A DNA stretch of 64,000 nucleotides from Marinirhabdus sp050859505 (GCF_050859505.1 NZ_CP193934.1:2666001-2730000); one strand, 5' to 3'. Shown: positions 1 through 9,456, numbered from the stretch's first letter. Notes: a model not told the origin generated them from the letters alone. Program-made: numbers and translations.

Positions 1-2
1 CT

Positions 3-416
3 CACCTCCTCGTATTTGCGGCCTGGGATACGTATACGGCAGATCGGATTAATTATATGTTCGATTTAACCAATGAGATTCGTGGGTTTAAAAACGAAGG
101 ATGGGAAAATTACAGACAACAACTTCTTAAATCGTATCCACAGAAAGATGCAGAAGAAAATTTTCAGCACGCCGCGAAGCAAGCGTATATCGGCTTTTCA
201 CAAGCGCTTATAGCTGCCGCTTTCGAAGGTGTAGATGCAACACCTATGGAAGGTTTTGACCCTGTAGCTGTAGATAAGATTTTAGGATTGCGAGAAAAAG
301 GGTTACGTAGTGCTGTGCTCCTACCGTTAGGGTATAGACAAGAAGACGAAGACTGGTTAGTGAATCTGGAAAAGGTGAGAAAACCTATGAAAGATTTTGT
401 AACGGTACTAAACTAG
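3..416 (+). CDS. Nitroreductase family protein, C-terminal part
   Basis: The reading frame is open from the left edge, so the 5' end lies outside the window. The in-frame residues before the first internal ATG (HLLVFAAWDTYTADRINYM) continue the protein, so that ATG is not the true start. The sequence resembles the C-terminal half of NfsB-like FMN nitroreductases, including a GLREKGLRSAVLLPLGYR segment typical of the end of these enzymes. The family reduces nitro-aromatics and quinones with NAD(P)H in the cytoplasm. Substrate cannot be inferred. The next gene begins 33 bases downstream on the same strand, suggesting cotranscription. Confidence 0.85.
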   Translation, partial: HLLVFAAWDTYTADRINYMFDLTNEIRGFKNEGWENYRQQLLKSYPQKDAEENFQHAAKQAYIGFSQALIAAAFEGVDATPMEGFDPVAVDKILGLREKGLRSAVLLPLGYRQEDEDWLVNLEKVRKPMKDFVTVLN

Positions 417-449
417 AAAACAACACCTACGATTATAATTACCAAGCAT

Positions 450-1256
450 ATGAAAATTACACCACTAGTAGCAATACTACTCACAGTAATTACAGCATCA
501 AGCTGTACAAACACAAAGACGAAAGTACCTTCTGAAAAAGTTTCAGAAGAAAAAACAGAATTAAAAAAAGAAAAAGAAATGAACGTATTATTTGTATTAA
601 CATCTCACGATAAATTAGGAGATACCGGAAAGAAAACAGGATTTTGGGTTGAAGAATTTGCAAACCCATACTACACTTTATTAGATAAAGGCGTACACAT
701 TACCATTGCTACCCCAAAAGGAGGTGCTGCACCTATTGATCCAAGTAGCGATACGGAAGATGCTGCAACAGAAGCAACTAAGCGCTATGATAAAGATGCG
801 GAAGCACAAGCTAGAATTGCGAACACAAAGGTATTAGCCGATATGAATCCAGACGATTTTGACGCGGTGTTCTATCCAGGAGGTCACGGACCGTTATGGG
901 ATTTAGCAACAGACGCTTTTTCTATTGCTTTAATAGAAAAGTTTAACAGCCAGAATAAGCCCGTAGCATTTGTATGCCACGCGCCAGCAGCTCTTAAAAA
1001 CGTAACTGATGGCAATGGAAATGCCTTAGTTAAAGGTAAAAAAGTTACCGGATTTACAAATTCTGAAGAACAAGCAGTTGGTCTTACAGACGTTGTGCCA
1101 TTTTTGGTTGAAGATATGCTACAAGCAAATGGAGGTATTTACTCTAAAAAAGAGGACTGGGCAGCGTATGCAATCCAGGATGGTAATTTAATTACGGGTC
1201 AGAATCCGGCGTCATCGGAGCTGGTTGCTGAAAAGCTATTAGAAAATTTGAAATAG
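450..1256 (+). CDS. DJ-1/PfpI family (Hsp31-like) lipoprotein
   Basis: A 268-residue protein with a short signal peptide ending in a lipobox-like ASSC (Cys19), so it is probably a membrane-anchored periplasmic lipoprotein. The rest is a class I glutamine-amidotransferase-like fold of the DJ-1/PfpI type. Visible elements are the FYPGGHGPLWD loop near residues 141-151 and a nucleophile elbow FVCHAPAAL with Cys176. Hsp31-like members act as glyoxalases, deglycases or holdases; which applies here cannot be decided. Members with a lipoprotein signal are less usual than cytoplasmic ones. A second DJ-1-like domain occurs at the C-terminus of the catalase at 2704-4845. Confidence 0.88.
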   Translation: MKITPLVAILLTVITASSCTNTKTKVPSEKVSEEKTELKKEKEMNVLFVLTSHDKLGDTGKKTGFWVEEFANPYYTLLDKGVHITIATPKGGAAPIDPSSDTEDAATEATKRYDKDAEAQARIANTKVLADMNPDDFDAVFYPGGHGPLWDLATDAFSIALIEKFNSQNKPVAFVCHAPAALKNVTDGNGNALVKGKKVTGFTNSEEQAVGLTDVVPFLVEDMLQANGGIYSKKEDWAAYAIQDGNLITGQNPASSELVAEKLLENLK

Positions 1257-1272
1257 TATCTCTTCACTTACC

Positions 1273-1304
1273 AAAAAGGTTGTCCGTAGTGGGCAACCTT
1301 TTTT
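1273..1304 (+). terminator. Rho-independent terminator after the DJ-1/PfpI gene
   Basis: A 13-bp stem (AAAAAGGTTGTCC pairing with GGGCAACCTTTTT, one G-T pair) with a 5-base loop ends in a run of T. It lies 17 bases after the stop codon of the lipoprotein gene on the same strand. Confidence 0.8.
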
Positions 1305-1425
1305 GTTTTAGGGTTACTGGTTTTTTGTTGCTGAAAAAACTATGTATTCAAAAAGAAATATTTATAGCGTACCTTAGTAAAAGAAACTGTAATGAAGTTG
1401 AGAGCAATTTAAAAAAGCAAAAGCT

Positions 1426-1749
1426 ATGGAAAGAAAAAGTTACGATACCGTTACCGAAGCGATGGCCGACCTTAGAAAGCTTGGGTATACTATTGATTTT
1501 TCAATTTTAACCGAAAAAGAATGTCTTATTTGCCACTTAACCGCCACAGAATTATCCCCAGATGATTTCGAAATTGACCAATTTTATAGGTTTGAAGGCG
1601 ACAGCGACCCGGGAGATGAAATGATTGTGTATGCGATTTCCTCGAATAAAGATAATTTGAAAGGAATCGTAGTAAACGCCTATGGAATGTATGCAGATAA
1701 TGCATCGTCTGCCATCGTTAAAAAATTGAATATGCCTCCAGGGCAATGA
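1426..1749 (+). CDS. Small conserved protein of the family often labelled phosphoribosylpyrophosphate synthetase
   Basis: A 107-residue soluble protein without signal peptide or membrane segment. Its general form (KSYDTVTEAMADLRKLGYTIDF near the start, then an acidic FRFEG.SDPGDE-like stretch and a closing AKKL-type tail) matches a small flavobacterial family that databases often label phosphoribosylpyrophosphate synthetase. It is far too short for that enzyme and lacks the PRPP-binding loop, so the label should not be read as a function. I chose the ATG at 1426 because family members begin at this point. Its last codons overlap a possible next start by an ATGA junction at 1746-1749. Confidence 0.7.
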   Translation: MERKSYDTVTEAMADLRKLGYTIDFSILTEKECLICHLTATELSPDDFEIDQFYRFEGDSDPGDEMIVYAISSNKDNLKGIVVNAYGMYADNASSAIVKKLNMPPGQ

Positions 1750-1930
1750 GAACAATTTATGATCTATATCTAGTGTAGCTAATTCGGCTTCTCCCTCGCG
1801 CTTCTATTGGATTGTTTTAAAGGACGAATTTGTAAATGATAGAATTAAAATTTATGTAGACGCCAGCAATATCCCACAAATGGTAGTTCTTAAAGACGAT
1901 GGTACGGTACAGAAGCGCATTCTTGAATAA
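1746..1930 (+). pseudogene. Probable frameshifted remnant of a small gene
   Basis: An ATG at 1746 overlaps the stop of the preceding gene (ATGA) and reads MRTIYDLYLV before a TAG at 1776. A different frame, open from 1763 to a TAA at 1928-1930, reads like a real protein tail: ...SRFYWIVLKDEF, then DRIKIYVDASNIPQM, then VVLKDDGTVQKRILE. Joining the two needs a single-base shift near 1773-1778. The second frame has no start codon of its own. I cannot name the family. It could be a decayed gene or a sequencing error. Confidence 0.45.
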
Positions 1931-1972
1931 TGTTATAAAAATAAACGATTACCTTTCAATTGCATAACAAAA

Positions 1973-2000
1973 AATCCAGCGAAGGTAGCTTCGCTGGATT
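1973..2000 (-). terminator. Terminator of the first cold-shock gene
   Basis: A perfect 12-bp stem (AATCCAGCGAAG with CTTCGCTGGATT) and a GTAG loop. On the minus strand it runs into TTTTTTGTTATG, fitting termination of the cold-shock gene that ends at 2056. Confidence 0.8.
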
Positions 2001-2055
2001 GATTTAATACTTAAAAACTTTTAACTTATTTTAAAGCGACTTAAAGCTGCCTATA

Positions 2056-2247
2056 TTAAGCCAAACGCACTTTTACGGCGCTTAAGCCTTTTTCACCTTT
2101 TTCTACGTCGAAGGTTACTTTATCATCTTCTCTAATTTGATCTACAAGGTTTGTAGAATGTACAAAGATTTCTTCTTCAGAATCTTTTATGGTAATAAAA
2201 CCAAACCCTTTGGCATTATTGAAAAACTTTACGGTTCCTTCTTTCAT
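2056..2247 (-). CDS. Cold-shock domain protein (CspA family)
   Basis: A single cold-shock domain of about 63 residues that binds single-stranded RNA or DNA. It shows the RNP1 motif KGFGFIT and the RNP2-like EIFVH. The frame can be extended upstream to 2298, but the added residues (MIRQFINKLMNTNKITV) are not part of the fold. I therefore start at MKEGTVKFF, as in other CspA proteins. It is monocistronic, with its own terminator downstream. About 450 bases upstream are free of genes and could hold a long regulatory leader, common for csp genes, although no specific structure is visible. It is the first of three cold-shock genes in the first 13 kb. Confidence 0.9.
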   Translation of the reverse strand: MKEGTVKFFNNAKGFGFITIKDSEEEIFVHSTNLVDQIREDDKVTFDVEKGEKGLSAVKVRLA

Positions 2248-2638
2248 AACTGTTATTTTATTAGTATTCATTAATTTATTTATAAATTGTCTTATCATTA
2301 TTTCTGTGTTATTATATTAAAATTGTGTTTTGCCGCAGTTTACGCGACGGGTACTGCTAAGCTATACTATGTAAGTATTGAAACGTATCAGCTTATAGGA
2401 CTGAACTACGTCTATAAAAACTTGAAGAAAGCAAAAGATTGATTATGTGGTAAGAAATAAAAAAAGAAGAGCTGTCTAAATAAGTAACCTTGTAAAGATA
2501 GCCTAAATATGTGCGGGTTGTTCAATAAACATAATAAATAATTGAAAATCAATTTGATAGAACGTTTTGATTGGGATGACTACCTCTCTACAATAGTCCA
2601 ATTTGTAGCTTGTAATAGCATCCTAATTGCAAAAAAAA
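2248..2638. other. Gene-free stretch between the first csp gene and the catalase gene
   Basis: About 390 bases of AT-rich sequence with no convincing reading frame. It should contain the promoter and 5' leader of the minus-strand cold-shock gene. I see no perfect TAnnTTTG box on that strand. Confidence 0.5.
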
Positions 2639-2684
2639 TTCCCTACACTTACCTTAAAAAAAATACAATAGTAGATGCAGGGAA
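2639..2684 (-). terminator. Probable terminator of the catalase gene
   Basis: Read on the minus strand, a 9-bp stem (TTCCCTGCA with TGTAGGGAA, one G-T pair) closes a loop of about 28 bases and is followed directly by a run of eight T. It lies 20 bases past the katE stop. The large loop lowers confidence. Confidence 0.5.
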
Positions 2685-2703
2685 AATTATTTTATACCAC
2701 TTT

Positions 2704-4845
2704 TTATACGGGAACTTGTTCAGCTACCGCTCTCCTGTCCCAGTTACGGTGCTGGGCGATGCTATTGATAAAGTTCTTTGGCGCACCGTTAATATGAATG
2801 GCAGTATCTTTTTTATGATCTTTTACAAAGGTGCTGTCTAATAAGGATTCTCCGTCACCATCTACTGCAATAGCTTTGCAATGTTTAAAGGCTTCGTTGA
2901 TAAATTTGATATACTTTCCTTCTTTTTTCAACGCTTTTATAGCTTTTTCACCGCCAGGAATATAAACCGCGTCAAACAATACACTTTCGGTGGTGCTGAT
3001 GGCTGCATCTACTTCATGTTCCATGTCTGTATCACACTTAATAGAACCTCCGTGAGGTGCAATTAATTTCACCATAGCTCCTTCTTTTTCAAGAGCGGTT
3101 TTCATTTTTTTGTAGGCTTTCATATCAAAGCCATCTGCAGCCAATACGGCTATTTGTCGGGTTGCAATACTGTCGAATTTTGTATTGGCCTGGCTTAATG
3201 CTGGATCAGATTCCAAGTAGTTTTTCTTTTTACCAGGTTGTTGTTTCTTTCCATCTGCATCTGCGCCAATCGCTTGGTTGATAGGTTCCTCAACACTTTT
3301 TGGGACTTTCATCCCCAAGTTTTTTCCTACGGTCTTCGCAAGATCTGTATCAATTTGTGCAATCATATATAGCATGCGTTCTTTTATCTCTTTGTGGGTA
3401 CATTTACCCAGTTCAAAGGAATACGCTCCGGCAACGTGTTCTTTTTCCCAGTCGGCTAGACTTCTATAGAATAAAGCTGGCTGTGAAAAGTGGTCACTAA
3501 AACTTTCGCTACGACCTCGAATTTTCTTAGCATCAATTCGCTCTTCGTAATGTGTAAAACCACCTTCGGCCATTTTTGCTAAATGCGGGCAACTTCCCAT
3601 GAGCGAATTTGGAAAATAGGCTCCTTGTCCTTTAGGAATGTCCATTTGCATATGCCCGTCTCGCTGATTGTTATGGACTGGTACAATTGGTTTATTGATA
3701 GGAATTTGATGAAAATTTGGAGTTCCTAATCGGGACAGTTGAGTGTCTCTATATGAAAACAGACGTCCTTGTAAAAGCGGATCGTTTGTAAAATCTATTC
3801 CAGGGACAATATGTCCGGGTAAAAATGCTACTTGCTCTGTTTCTGCGAAGAAGTTATCTGGATTTCGATTTAAAGTCATTTTACCAATGATTTGAACAGG
3901 GACCATTTCCTCTGGTATTAACTTAGTAGGATCTAATAAATCAAATTCAAATTTATGCTCATCAGCTTGTGGTACTACCTGTATACCCAACTCCCATTCT
4001 GGAAAATGTCCTGCGTCAATAGCTTCCCATAAATCGCGACGGTGAAAATCTGCATCTGCACCGTTAATTTTTACGGCTTCTTCCCAGGTTACCGAATGCA
4101 CACCCAAAGTAGGTTTCCAGTGAAATTTTACAAAATGCGATTCGCCTTTATCATTTATAAGTCTGAAGGTATGAATTCCGAAGCCTTCCATCATTCGCAA
4201 ACTACGTGGTATGGCACGGTCGCTCATGGCCCAGATGTGATTGTGTAAAGTTTCCGTAGTACGTGATATAAAATCGTAAAACGTATCGTGTGCAGAAGCT
4301 GCTTGGGGTATTTCATTATTAGGTTCAGGTTTTACTGAATGAACTAAGTCTGGAAATTTCATGGCATCCTGAATAAAAAAGATAGGCATGTTATTACCTA
4401 CCAAGTCCCAGGTGCCTTCTTCTGTATAAAATTTTACTGCAAACCCGCGAACATCCCTAGCCAAATCCGGAGAACCCTTAGATCCTGCTACGGTAGAAAA
4501 ACGAACAAAGACGGGTGTCTTTCTTGCCGTATCTGTAAATATTCCAGCCTTGCTGTACTTTTTAATACTATCGTACAATTCAAAATAACCGTGGGCACCA
4601 CTTCCTCTGGCGTGTACAATACGTTCTGGAATGCGCTCGTGGTCGAAATGTGTAATTTTTTCGCGTAATAGAAAATCTTCTAACAACGTGGAACCTCTTT
4701 CTCCGGATTTTAGAGAATTGTTGGTGTCGTTTACTTTGAGACCTTGGTTGGTGGTCATTACTTTATTTTCTGAACTGACCCTGTACTGCTCTAAATCCTT
4801 AATTTTTTGGGTTTCTTCTGAAGTTTTTTTTGATTTCTTAGCCAT
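2704..4845 (-). CDS. katE: Large-subunit (clade 2) monofunctional haem catalase, KatE/HPII type
   Basis: A 713-residue cytoplasmic enzyme that breaks hydrogen peroxide into water and oxygen. The catalase core shows the distal-side His78 in RIVHARGSGAHGYFE, Asn151 in VGNNMPIFF, and the haem-ligand Tyr365 in RLFSYRDTQLSRLG. The length and the C-terminal DJ-1/flavodoxin-like domain (about residues 565-713, starting near RQIAVLAADGFDMKAYKKM) mark the large-subunit clade, as in E. coli HPII. The first 50 residues are lysine-rich and poorly conserved, as expected. The gene stands alone, with a 367-base upstream gap. No OxyR or PerR site was recognised. Confidence 0.95.
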   Translation of the reverse strand: MAKKSKKTSEETQKIKDLEQYRVSSENKVMTTNQGLKVNDTNNSLKSGERGSTLLEDFLLREKITHFDHERIPERIVHARGSGAHGYFELYDSIKKYSKAGIFTDTARKTPVFVRFSTVAGSKGSPDLARDVRGFAVKFYTEEGTWDLVGNNMPIFFIQDAMKFPDLVHSVKPEPNNEIPQAASAHDTFYDFISRTTETLHNHIWAMSDRAIPRSLRMMEGFGIHTFRLINDKGESHFVKFHWKPTLGVHSVTWEEAVKINGADADFHRRDLWEAIDAGHFPEWELGIQVVPQADEHKFEFDLLDPTKLIPEEMVPVQIIGKMTLNRNPDNFFAETEQVAFLPGHIVPGIDFTNDPLLQGRLFSYRDTQLSRLGTPNFHQIPINKPIVPVHNNQRDGHMQMDIPKGQGAYFPNSLMGSCPHLAKMAEGGFTHYEERIDAKKIRGRSESFSDHFSQPALFYRSLADWEKEHVAGAYSFELGKCTHKEIKERMLYMIAQIDTDLAKTVGKNLGMKVPKSVEEPINQAIGADADGKKQQPGKKKNYLESDPALSQANTKFDSIATRQIAVLAADGFDMKAYKKMKTALEKEGAMVKLIAPHGGSIKCDTDMEHEVDAAISTTESVLFDAVYIPGGEKAIKALKKEGKYIKFINEAFKHCKAIAVDGDGESLLDSTFVKDHKKDTAIHINGAPKNFINSIAQHRNWDRRAVAEQVPV

Positions 4846-5212
4846 TGTTTTTTTGTTTTGAAAGAGGATAGTGTAGTGTTTCCTGTAATTAAAACATTAA
4901 AGTACTATAACAAATTGGCATAGCGAAGCATATTATAAAACCATTAACAAACTAATGAAGTAATAGGTTATTTGTGTTAGAAGTTTTTTGAAAAAAGCAA
5001 AAACTGTTTTTTTAGCTTACATAATTATACTCTGTACAGAAGGATATATAAAAAAATTAAATCTGGCGTATCATAGTGAGATCTGCGTTGTTCTCCTTAT
5101 ATAAAAAGAAGCCTTGCAATACTTACTTTTGAAATTTTATTTCTACGGCCAGAAGAAGCATATAGGATTACTTATAAAAGTTGAATGATAAAGTGGTTGG
5201 AGTATTAAAAAA
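4846..5212. other. Gene-free stretch upstream of the catalase gene
   Basis: AT-rich spacer between two minus-strand genes. It must hold the katE promoter. No reading frame, strong hairpin or clear operator is visible. Confidence 0.5.
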
Positions 5213-5788
5213 TTATTCTTCCCAACCCCAGGGAGCTTCTGGAGTTTCGATGGGTGTTGTAAGGTTCATGACTACTTTAAAAACGCGTTCTGTTCCTAAA
5301 CGACGTAAATTATACGTGAAGGTGGTATCGTTTAAAGTGATCCACCAAACATTTGTTGCTGCCTCTGGTATAAGTTTTTGTGTATGAGGATCTGCAGGAA
5401 AAAACTGAATCGTTGCTTTTCCTTGATTTGAAGCAGTGCCTCCATAAAAATTAACCGCATCCATCGTTCCATCTTTATGACGATGATCGTGTTTTAAGGA
5501 AATAATTCCGTCCTTGAAGGATACTATCCAAGTCCTCGATTTATCATCTCCCACATAAAATGGAATTTTTATTTCATTCTCTGTACAAGATCTTAGGTGC
5601 ATCACCAGTTTTTTTCCTCCAAAGGCCTCATCTTCTTCTGGAATTTCTAAAGTTCCTGCATACGCATTTCCACAGTGAGATTTTAAGGTGTTCCAAAATA
5701 CAAGAGAAGTAGTATTTTCCTGACCAATACTTTGCATTGAACAAAGTAGTACAAGTAAAAAAAGAGCACGTTTAAATAGCATAGGCAT
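5213..5788 (-). CDS. Secreted protein of unknown function
   Basis: A 191-residue protein with an N-terminal signal peptide (hydrophobic LFLLVLLCSMQSIGQ, cleavage probably after GQ). It is therefore exported to the periplasm or outside. Two cysteines, in KSHCGNAYAG and HLRSCTENEI, could form a disulfide. Several aromatic beta-strand-like segments (SRTWIVSF, TNVWWITLNDTTFTYNLRR) suggest a beta-sandwich or lipocalin-like fold, but I do not recognise the family. It lies 60 bases downstream of the M13 peptidase gene on the same strand and may be cotranscribed with it. Confidence 0.75.
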   Translation of the reverse strand: MPMLFKRALFLLVLLCSMQSIGQENTTSLVFWNTLKSHCGNAYAGTLEIPEEDEAFGGKKLVMHLRSCTENEIKIPFYVGDDKSRTWIVSFKDGIISLKHDHRHKDGTMDAVNFYGGTASNQGKATIQFFPADPHTQKLIPEAATNVWWITLNDTTFTYNLRRLGTERVFKVVMNLTTPIETPEAPWGWEE

Positions 5789-5848
5789 ATTTCATGTTAT
5801 ATTATTTCCGGAACTTACAAAGGATGCTGCGTTCGTAACCAAAACGGA

Positions 5849-7879
5849 TTACCAGATCTTAACGCGCTCTTCTTCGGTTCTATAATTAGCTTCGCCTTCC
5901 TTTACTTCAAATGCCTCATAAAATGGTGTGAAATTCATTAAGGGGCCATTTACGCGCCACATGGGTGGAGAATGCGGATCTGTTGTTACATAATTACGTA
6001 AAAATTCGTCACGCATTTTTACACGCCATATACGAGCAATTGACAAAAAGAAACGCTGGTTTGGTGTAAATCCACCAATCTCCGTATTTCCTTTCCCTTG
6101 TTCTGTCATTTTAAAAGCATCAAAAGCAATTGCGATACCGCCGTTGTCTGCCGTATTTTCTCCTACGGTAAGCGCTCCTTTTAAAGGAACACTATCCAAC
6201 ACTGTAAAAGCACTATACTGATCTATGATTTGTTGTGTTTTTGCCTTAAACTTGGTGTAATCTTCTGCTGTCCACCAATCGGTCACATTTCCTTCCTTAT
6301 CATATTGAGCTCCCTGATCGTCGAAAGCGTGTGTAAATTCGTGTCCTATTACCATTCCTATTCCACCATAATTAACTGCGTCATCTGCGTATAGATCAAA
6401 ATACGGTGCTTGTAAGATTCCGGCAGGAAATACAATTTCGTTTAACGAAGGATTATAATAGGCAGTTACGGTAGATGGTGTGGTGTGCCACGCATCTCGG
6501 TTGGGTGCTTTATTAAGCTGACTTAATTCGTACTCAAATTCACTTTTGCGAAGTGCAATAACATTCTCAAAAAAATCGGTTTTAGAAATGGTCACATTAT
6601 AGGTATGCCAAACATCCGGATACCCAATTTTTTTCTTAATGGCAAACAGTTTTTCTTTTGCCTTCACTTTTGTGCTGTCGCTCATCCAATCTAAGTTATC
6701 GATTCGCTTCTCTAATGTTTTCTGAAAATTATTTACCAAATCTAAAGCGCGCTTTTTGGCATCTTCGTTAAAGTATTTCTTTACATATAATTGTCCCAAC
6801 TCAAAACCGATTTGCTGGTCTATACGACGAACCATTTGCTTAGATCTAGATTGTTGTTCGCCTTGACCAGACAATATTTTAGTATATGCAAAAGAGGCAT
6901 CCTGAAATGGTTTGCTCAAAATAGCGTCGTTTGAGCTTATTGAGTTTGCCTTTAAGTATAGTTTCCAATCCTCCAGAGGAACTGAAGGTAGCATTTTATT
7001 TAGGGTGTTATAATAAGCAGGCTGACGCATATCCAATGAATCTACCTTCGCTCCTATTTGTTTAAAAAGGGTAGTCCAATTAATATTTGCGTGGTTTTTA
7101 TCTAAATCTGAAACAGCTACTTTGTTGTAATTATCCTTAATCACACGACGCTCAATACGGGTCTTGTGAGCTGCTGCCAATTGCTTTTCTATGTTGTAAA
7201 CAGTGTTGGCTTTTTTTGCAGCATTTTCCTCTCCTGTAAGTTCAAATAATGAAGTTAGATACGTTCTATAGGCTTTTTGAATTTCAATGACCGATGGAGT
7301 AGCGTCAAAATAATAATCACGATCCGGCAGCCCTAAACCCGTTTGAGATAGGTGTAAAATATTTAACGCACTATTTTCCTGATCTGGCGAAATGTACGGA
7401 GTGATCATTGAATAGTCTCCAGATGTTATTTGTGTAGCAACAAACTCAAGTATTGCAGGCACATCTTTAATTGCCTCAATACGGTCTAATATGGGTTGGA
7501 TGGGTGTGATCCCACGTTTGTTAATGCTCACGGTATCCATACCAGAGGCGTAAAAATCTCCCACAAGTTGTTCTGTACTTCCTGCCGGATGTTCATTTTG
7601 AGAAACCTCCTCTAGGATGTTCTCTAATAATTTTTGTTGCGGAATGTTTAAAAATCGGTATGCCCCTACTCCCACTTGGTCATCTGCAATTACAGCGGTA
7701 TCATACCAATTTTTATTGACGTGATTGTAAAAATTATCACCCGGTTTTATAGCGGGATCGATTCCATCAAAAACCACGGGTTCCCGGGTTTCGTTTTCGA
7801 CTACGGCAGTTGTTGATGTTTCATTTTTACACGATGCGATAGAGAGCATCAAAATTAAAAGAAGTACTATTTTTTTCAT
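5849..7879 (-). CDS. M13 family zinc metallopeptidase (PepO/neprilysin-like) lipoprotein
   Basis: A 676-residue protein of normal M13 length. An N-terminal lipoprotein signal ends in SIASC, so the enzyme is anchored on the periplasmic side or at the surface. The catalytic zinc motif is HEFTH (in VIGHEFTHAFDDQGAQYD, around residue 512). The third zinc ligand and its partner lie in GENTADNGG about 60 residues later, the M13 hallmark. The M13 N-terminal domain fills the first 450 residues. These enzymes cut short peptides. The closing W of EERVKIW matches the conserved C-terminal tail of the family. A likely -10 type box lies about 20 bases upstream. Confidence 0.94.
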   Translation of the reverse strand: MKKIVLLLILMLSIASCKNETSTTAVVENETREPVVFDGIDPAIKPGDNFYNHVNKNWYDTAVIADDQVGVGAYRFLNIPQQKLLENILEEVSQNEHPAGSTEQLVGDFYASGMDTVSINKRGITPIQPILDRIEAIKDVPAILEFVATQITSGDYSMITPYISPDQENSALNILHLSQTGLGLPDRDYYFDATPSVIEIQKAYRTYLTSLFELTGEENAAKKANTVYNIEKQLAAAHKTRIERRVIKDNYNKVAVSDLDKNHANINWTTLFKQIGAKVDSLDMRQPAYYNTLNKMLPSVPLEDWKLYLKANSISSNDAILSKPFQDASFAYTKILSGQGEQQSRSKQMVRRIDQQIGFELGQLYVKKYFNEDAKKRALDLVNNFQKTLEKRIDNLDWMSDSTKVKAKEKLFAIKKKIGYPDVWHTYNVTISKTDFFENVIALRKSEFEYELSQLNKAPNRDAWHTTPSTVTAYYNPSLNEIVFPAGILQAPYFDLYADDAVNYGGIGMVIGHEFTHAFDDQGAQYDKEGNVTDWWTAEDYTKFKAKTQQIIDQYSAFTVLDSVPLKGALTVGENTADNGGIAIAFDAFKMTEQGKGNTEIGGFTPNQRFFLSIARIWRVKMRDEFLRNYVTTDPHSPPMWRVNGPLMNFTPFYEAFEVKEGEANYRTEEERVKIW

Positions 7880-7899
7880 TGCTTACAGTGTTAGGTATT

Positions 7900-7907
7900 C
7901 AAATATA
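7900..7907 (-). promoter_or_regulatory. Putative promoter -7 box for the M13 peptidase gene
   Basis: On the minus strand this reads TATATTTG, an exact TAnnTTTG match to the Bacteroidetes -7 consensus, 20 bases before the start codon. No TTG element is found at the usual distance, so this is a partial match. Confidence 0.4.
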
Positions 7908-8142
7908 GCAATTTAAAAATAGTAGTTTTATAGCTCTTCAAAAATACTACAGATTTGAAAATAGCTATCCAGAAAAATTAATGCTATGTTTTTGATAGCA
8001 GGACATTGCTTGTGTCGTAATGAGCAAGATTTGAAAATTCCAGCTCATATGGCATCGCTCGTCTAATAGATTTTGCACCAATAATTTTTCGAAAAAAAAA
8101 TGGAGTACGGAAGGGCATTACATAAGATAAGTTTCTATAAAA

Positions 8143-9456
8143 TTACATCAATGTAACCCGAACCTTTTTCTTTTTTAACCGTGTGTTATTCGTTTTTTCA
8201 ATAACACTCTCCGCTTTATGTTTGGGTACGGCTACAAAGGCACAGTCTTGTTTTAGTTCGATAACCCCTACTTCATCACCCTTTAAGTTCCCCTGTTTAA
8301 AAAACAAACCTGCCAGATCTCCTTTTGAAATTTTATCTTTCCGGCCGCCCGAAATAAATAGCGTTGCCCACTGGGGTTGAATTGCAGTTTGCTTGTCTTT
8401 GAGTTTTACGACGTCGGTTGTAGTAATAAAATCTGGGGTGTGTTCCTTTTCCCATTGGAGTACGTAAGCGGTGCCTTGGGAGTTCATTCGGGCTGTTCTA
8501 CCGTTTCTGTGGGTAAATTCTTCGGCTTTAAGTGGTAATTGATAATGGATAATGAAATTGAGCTCTGGAATGTCCAGGCCACGTGCGGCAAGGTCTGTTG
8601 CAATAATAACCTGGTGTGTCCCGTTTCTGAATTTAATCAGTGCCCGCTCCCGGTCTATTTGTTCTAATCCGCCATAAAACAGACCGTGGGGAATGTTGTT
8701 GTCTTCCAGAAATTCACTTACAAACTGTATGGTATCTTTAAAATTGCAAAAGATAATACCGGGTTGGTTGCCTATGTGGTGTAATAGATTTACCAGCGTT
8801 TGTAGTTTATCTTTTTCCGGAGACAGTACTTTTTTAATGGCAAGCTTTGAGATTTTACTTTCCAGGTAATCTATCACTAAAGGATGTACTACGCCAGCGA
8901 ATTTTGGAATTTCCACACCTTGTGTTGCGGACGTTAAGACGCGCTTCTGAATCTTTGGAAGGTACTGGATAATTTCGCGCATTTCGGTTTCAAAACCTAT
9001 TTCCAGGGATTTATCAAATTCATCCAGGACAAGTGTTGTAATGTCTTCCACAGGAAAAGTTTCACGTCTTAGATGGTCTGCTACACGGCCAGGTGTGCCA
9101 ATGAGGATGGCAGGATTGTGAGACAGCTCTATTTTATCTTTAGAAAATGGTCTGCCTCCATACACTGCATTTGCTTTATAACCCGTGCCCATTTCTCGTA
9201 TTACCTGTTCTATTTGTATAGCCAGCTCGCGTGATGGTACTAAAATAAGGAGTTGCACATTTTCGCAATGGATGTCTAGTGCGTTAAGTGTAGGTAATAA
9301 GAAAGCAACTGTTTTACCAGTTCCCGTTGGCGATAACAACACTGTATTTGGGGCCGAAGCAATCGCCAAGAGTGCCTCTTCCTGCATAGGATTTAGGTTT
9401 GTAATGCCTAGTTTTGCCAGAATTTGCTTTTGGGATTTTATATCGTTTGCCATCAA
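8143..9456 (-). CDS. DEAD-box-family RNA helicase, DbpA-like
   Basis: A 437-residue ATP-dependent RNA helicase. Motifs seen are Q (NLNPMQEEAL), I (SPTGTGKT), Ia (PSRELA), II as LDEFD rather than LDEAD, III as TSAT, and VI as HRNGRTAR. The last 75 residues form a basic tail resembling the DbpA RNA-binding domain: it begins with SGGRKDKISKGDLAGLFF and includes VGVIELKQDCAFVAVPK. DbpA acts on 23S rRNA in 50S assembly, and the same job is likely but not proven here. The DEFD change keeps the two acidic residues needed for magnesium and catalysis. The second Met (9453) is an equally good start. It lies 65 bases downstream of another helicase gene on the same strand. Confidence 0.92.
   Translation of the reverse strand: MMANDIKSQKQILAKLGITNLNPMQEEALLAIASAPNTVLLSPTGTGKTVAFLLPTLNALDIHCENVQLLILVPSRELAIQIEQVIREMGTGYKANAVYGGRPFSKDKIELSHNPAILIGTPGRVADHLRRETFPVEDITTLVLDEFDKSLEIGFETEMREIIQYLPKIQKRVLTSATQGVEIPKFAGVVHPLVIDYLESKISKLAIKKVLSPEKDKLQTLVNLLHHIGNQPGIIFCNFKDTIQFVSEFLEDNNIPHGLFYGGLEQIDRERALIKFRNGTHQVIIATDLAARGLDIPELNFIIHYQLPLKAEEFTHRNGRTARMNSQGTAYVLQWEKEHTPDFITTTDVVKLKDKQTAIQPQWATLFISGGRKDKISKGDLAGLFFKQGNLKGDEVGVIELKQDCAFVAVPKHKAESVIEKTNNTRLKKKKVRVTLM

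Noticed and set aside
2542..2841. A 99-codon plus-strand frame between csp and katE
   Set aside because: Overlaps the katE end antisense and has no recognisable content.
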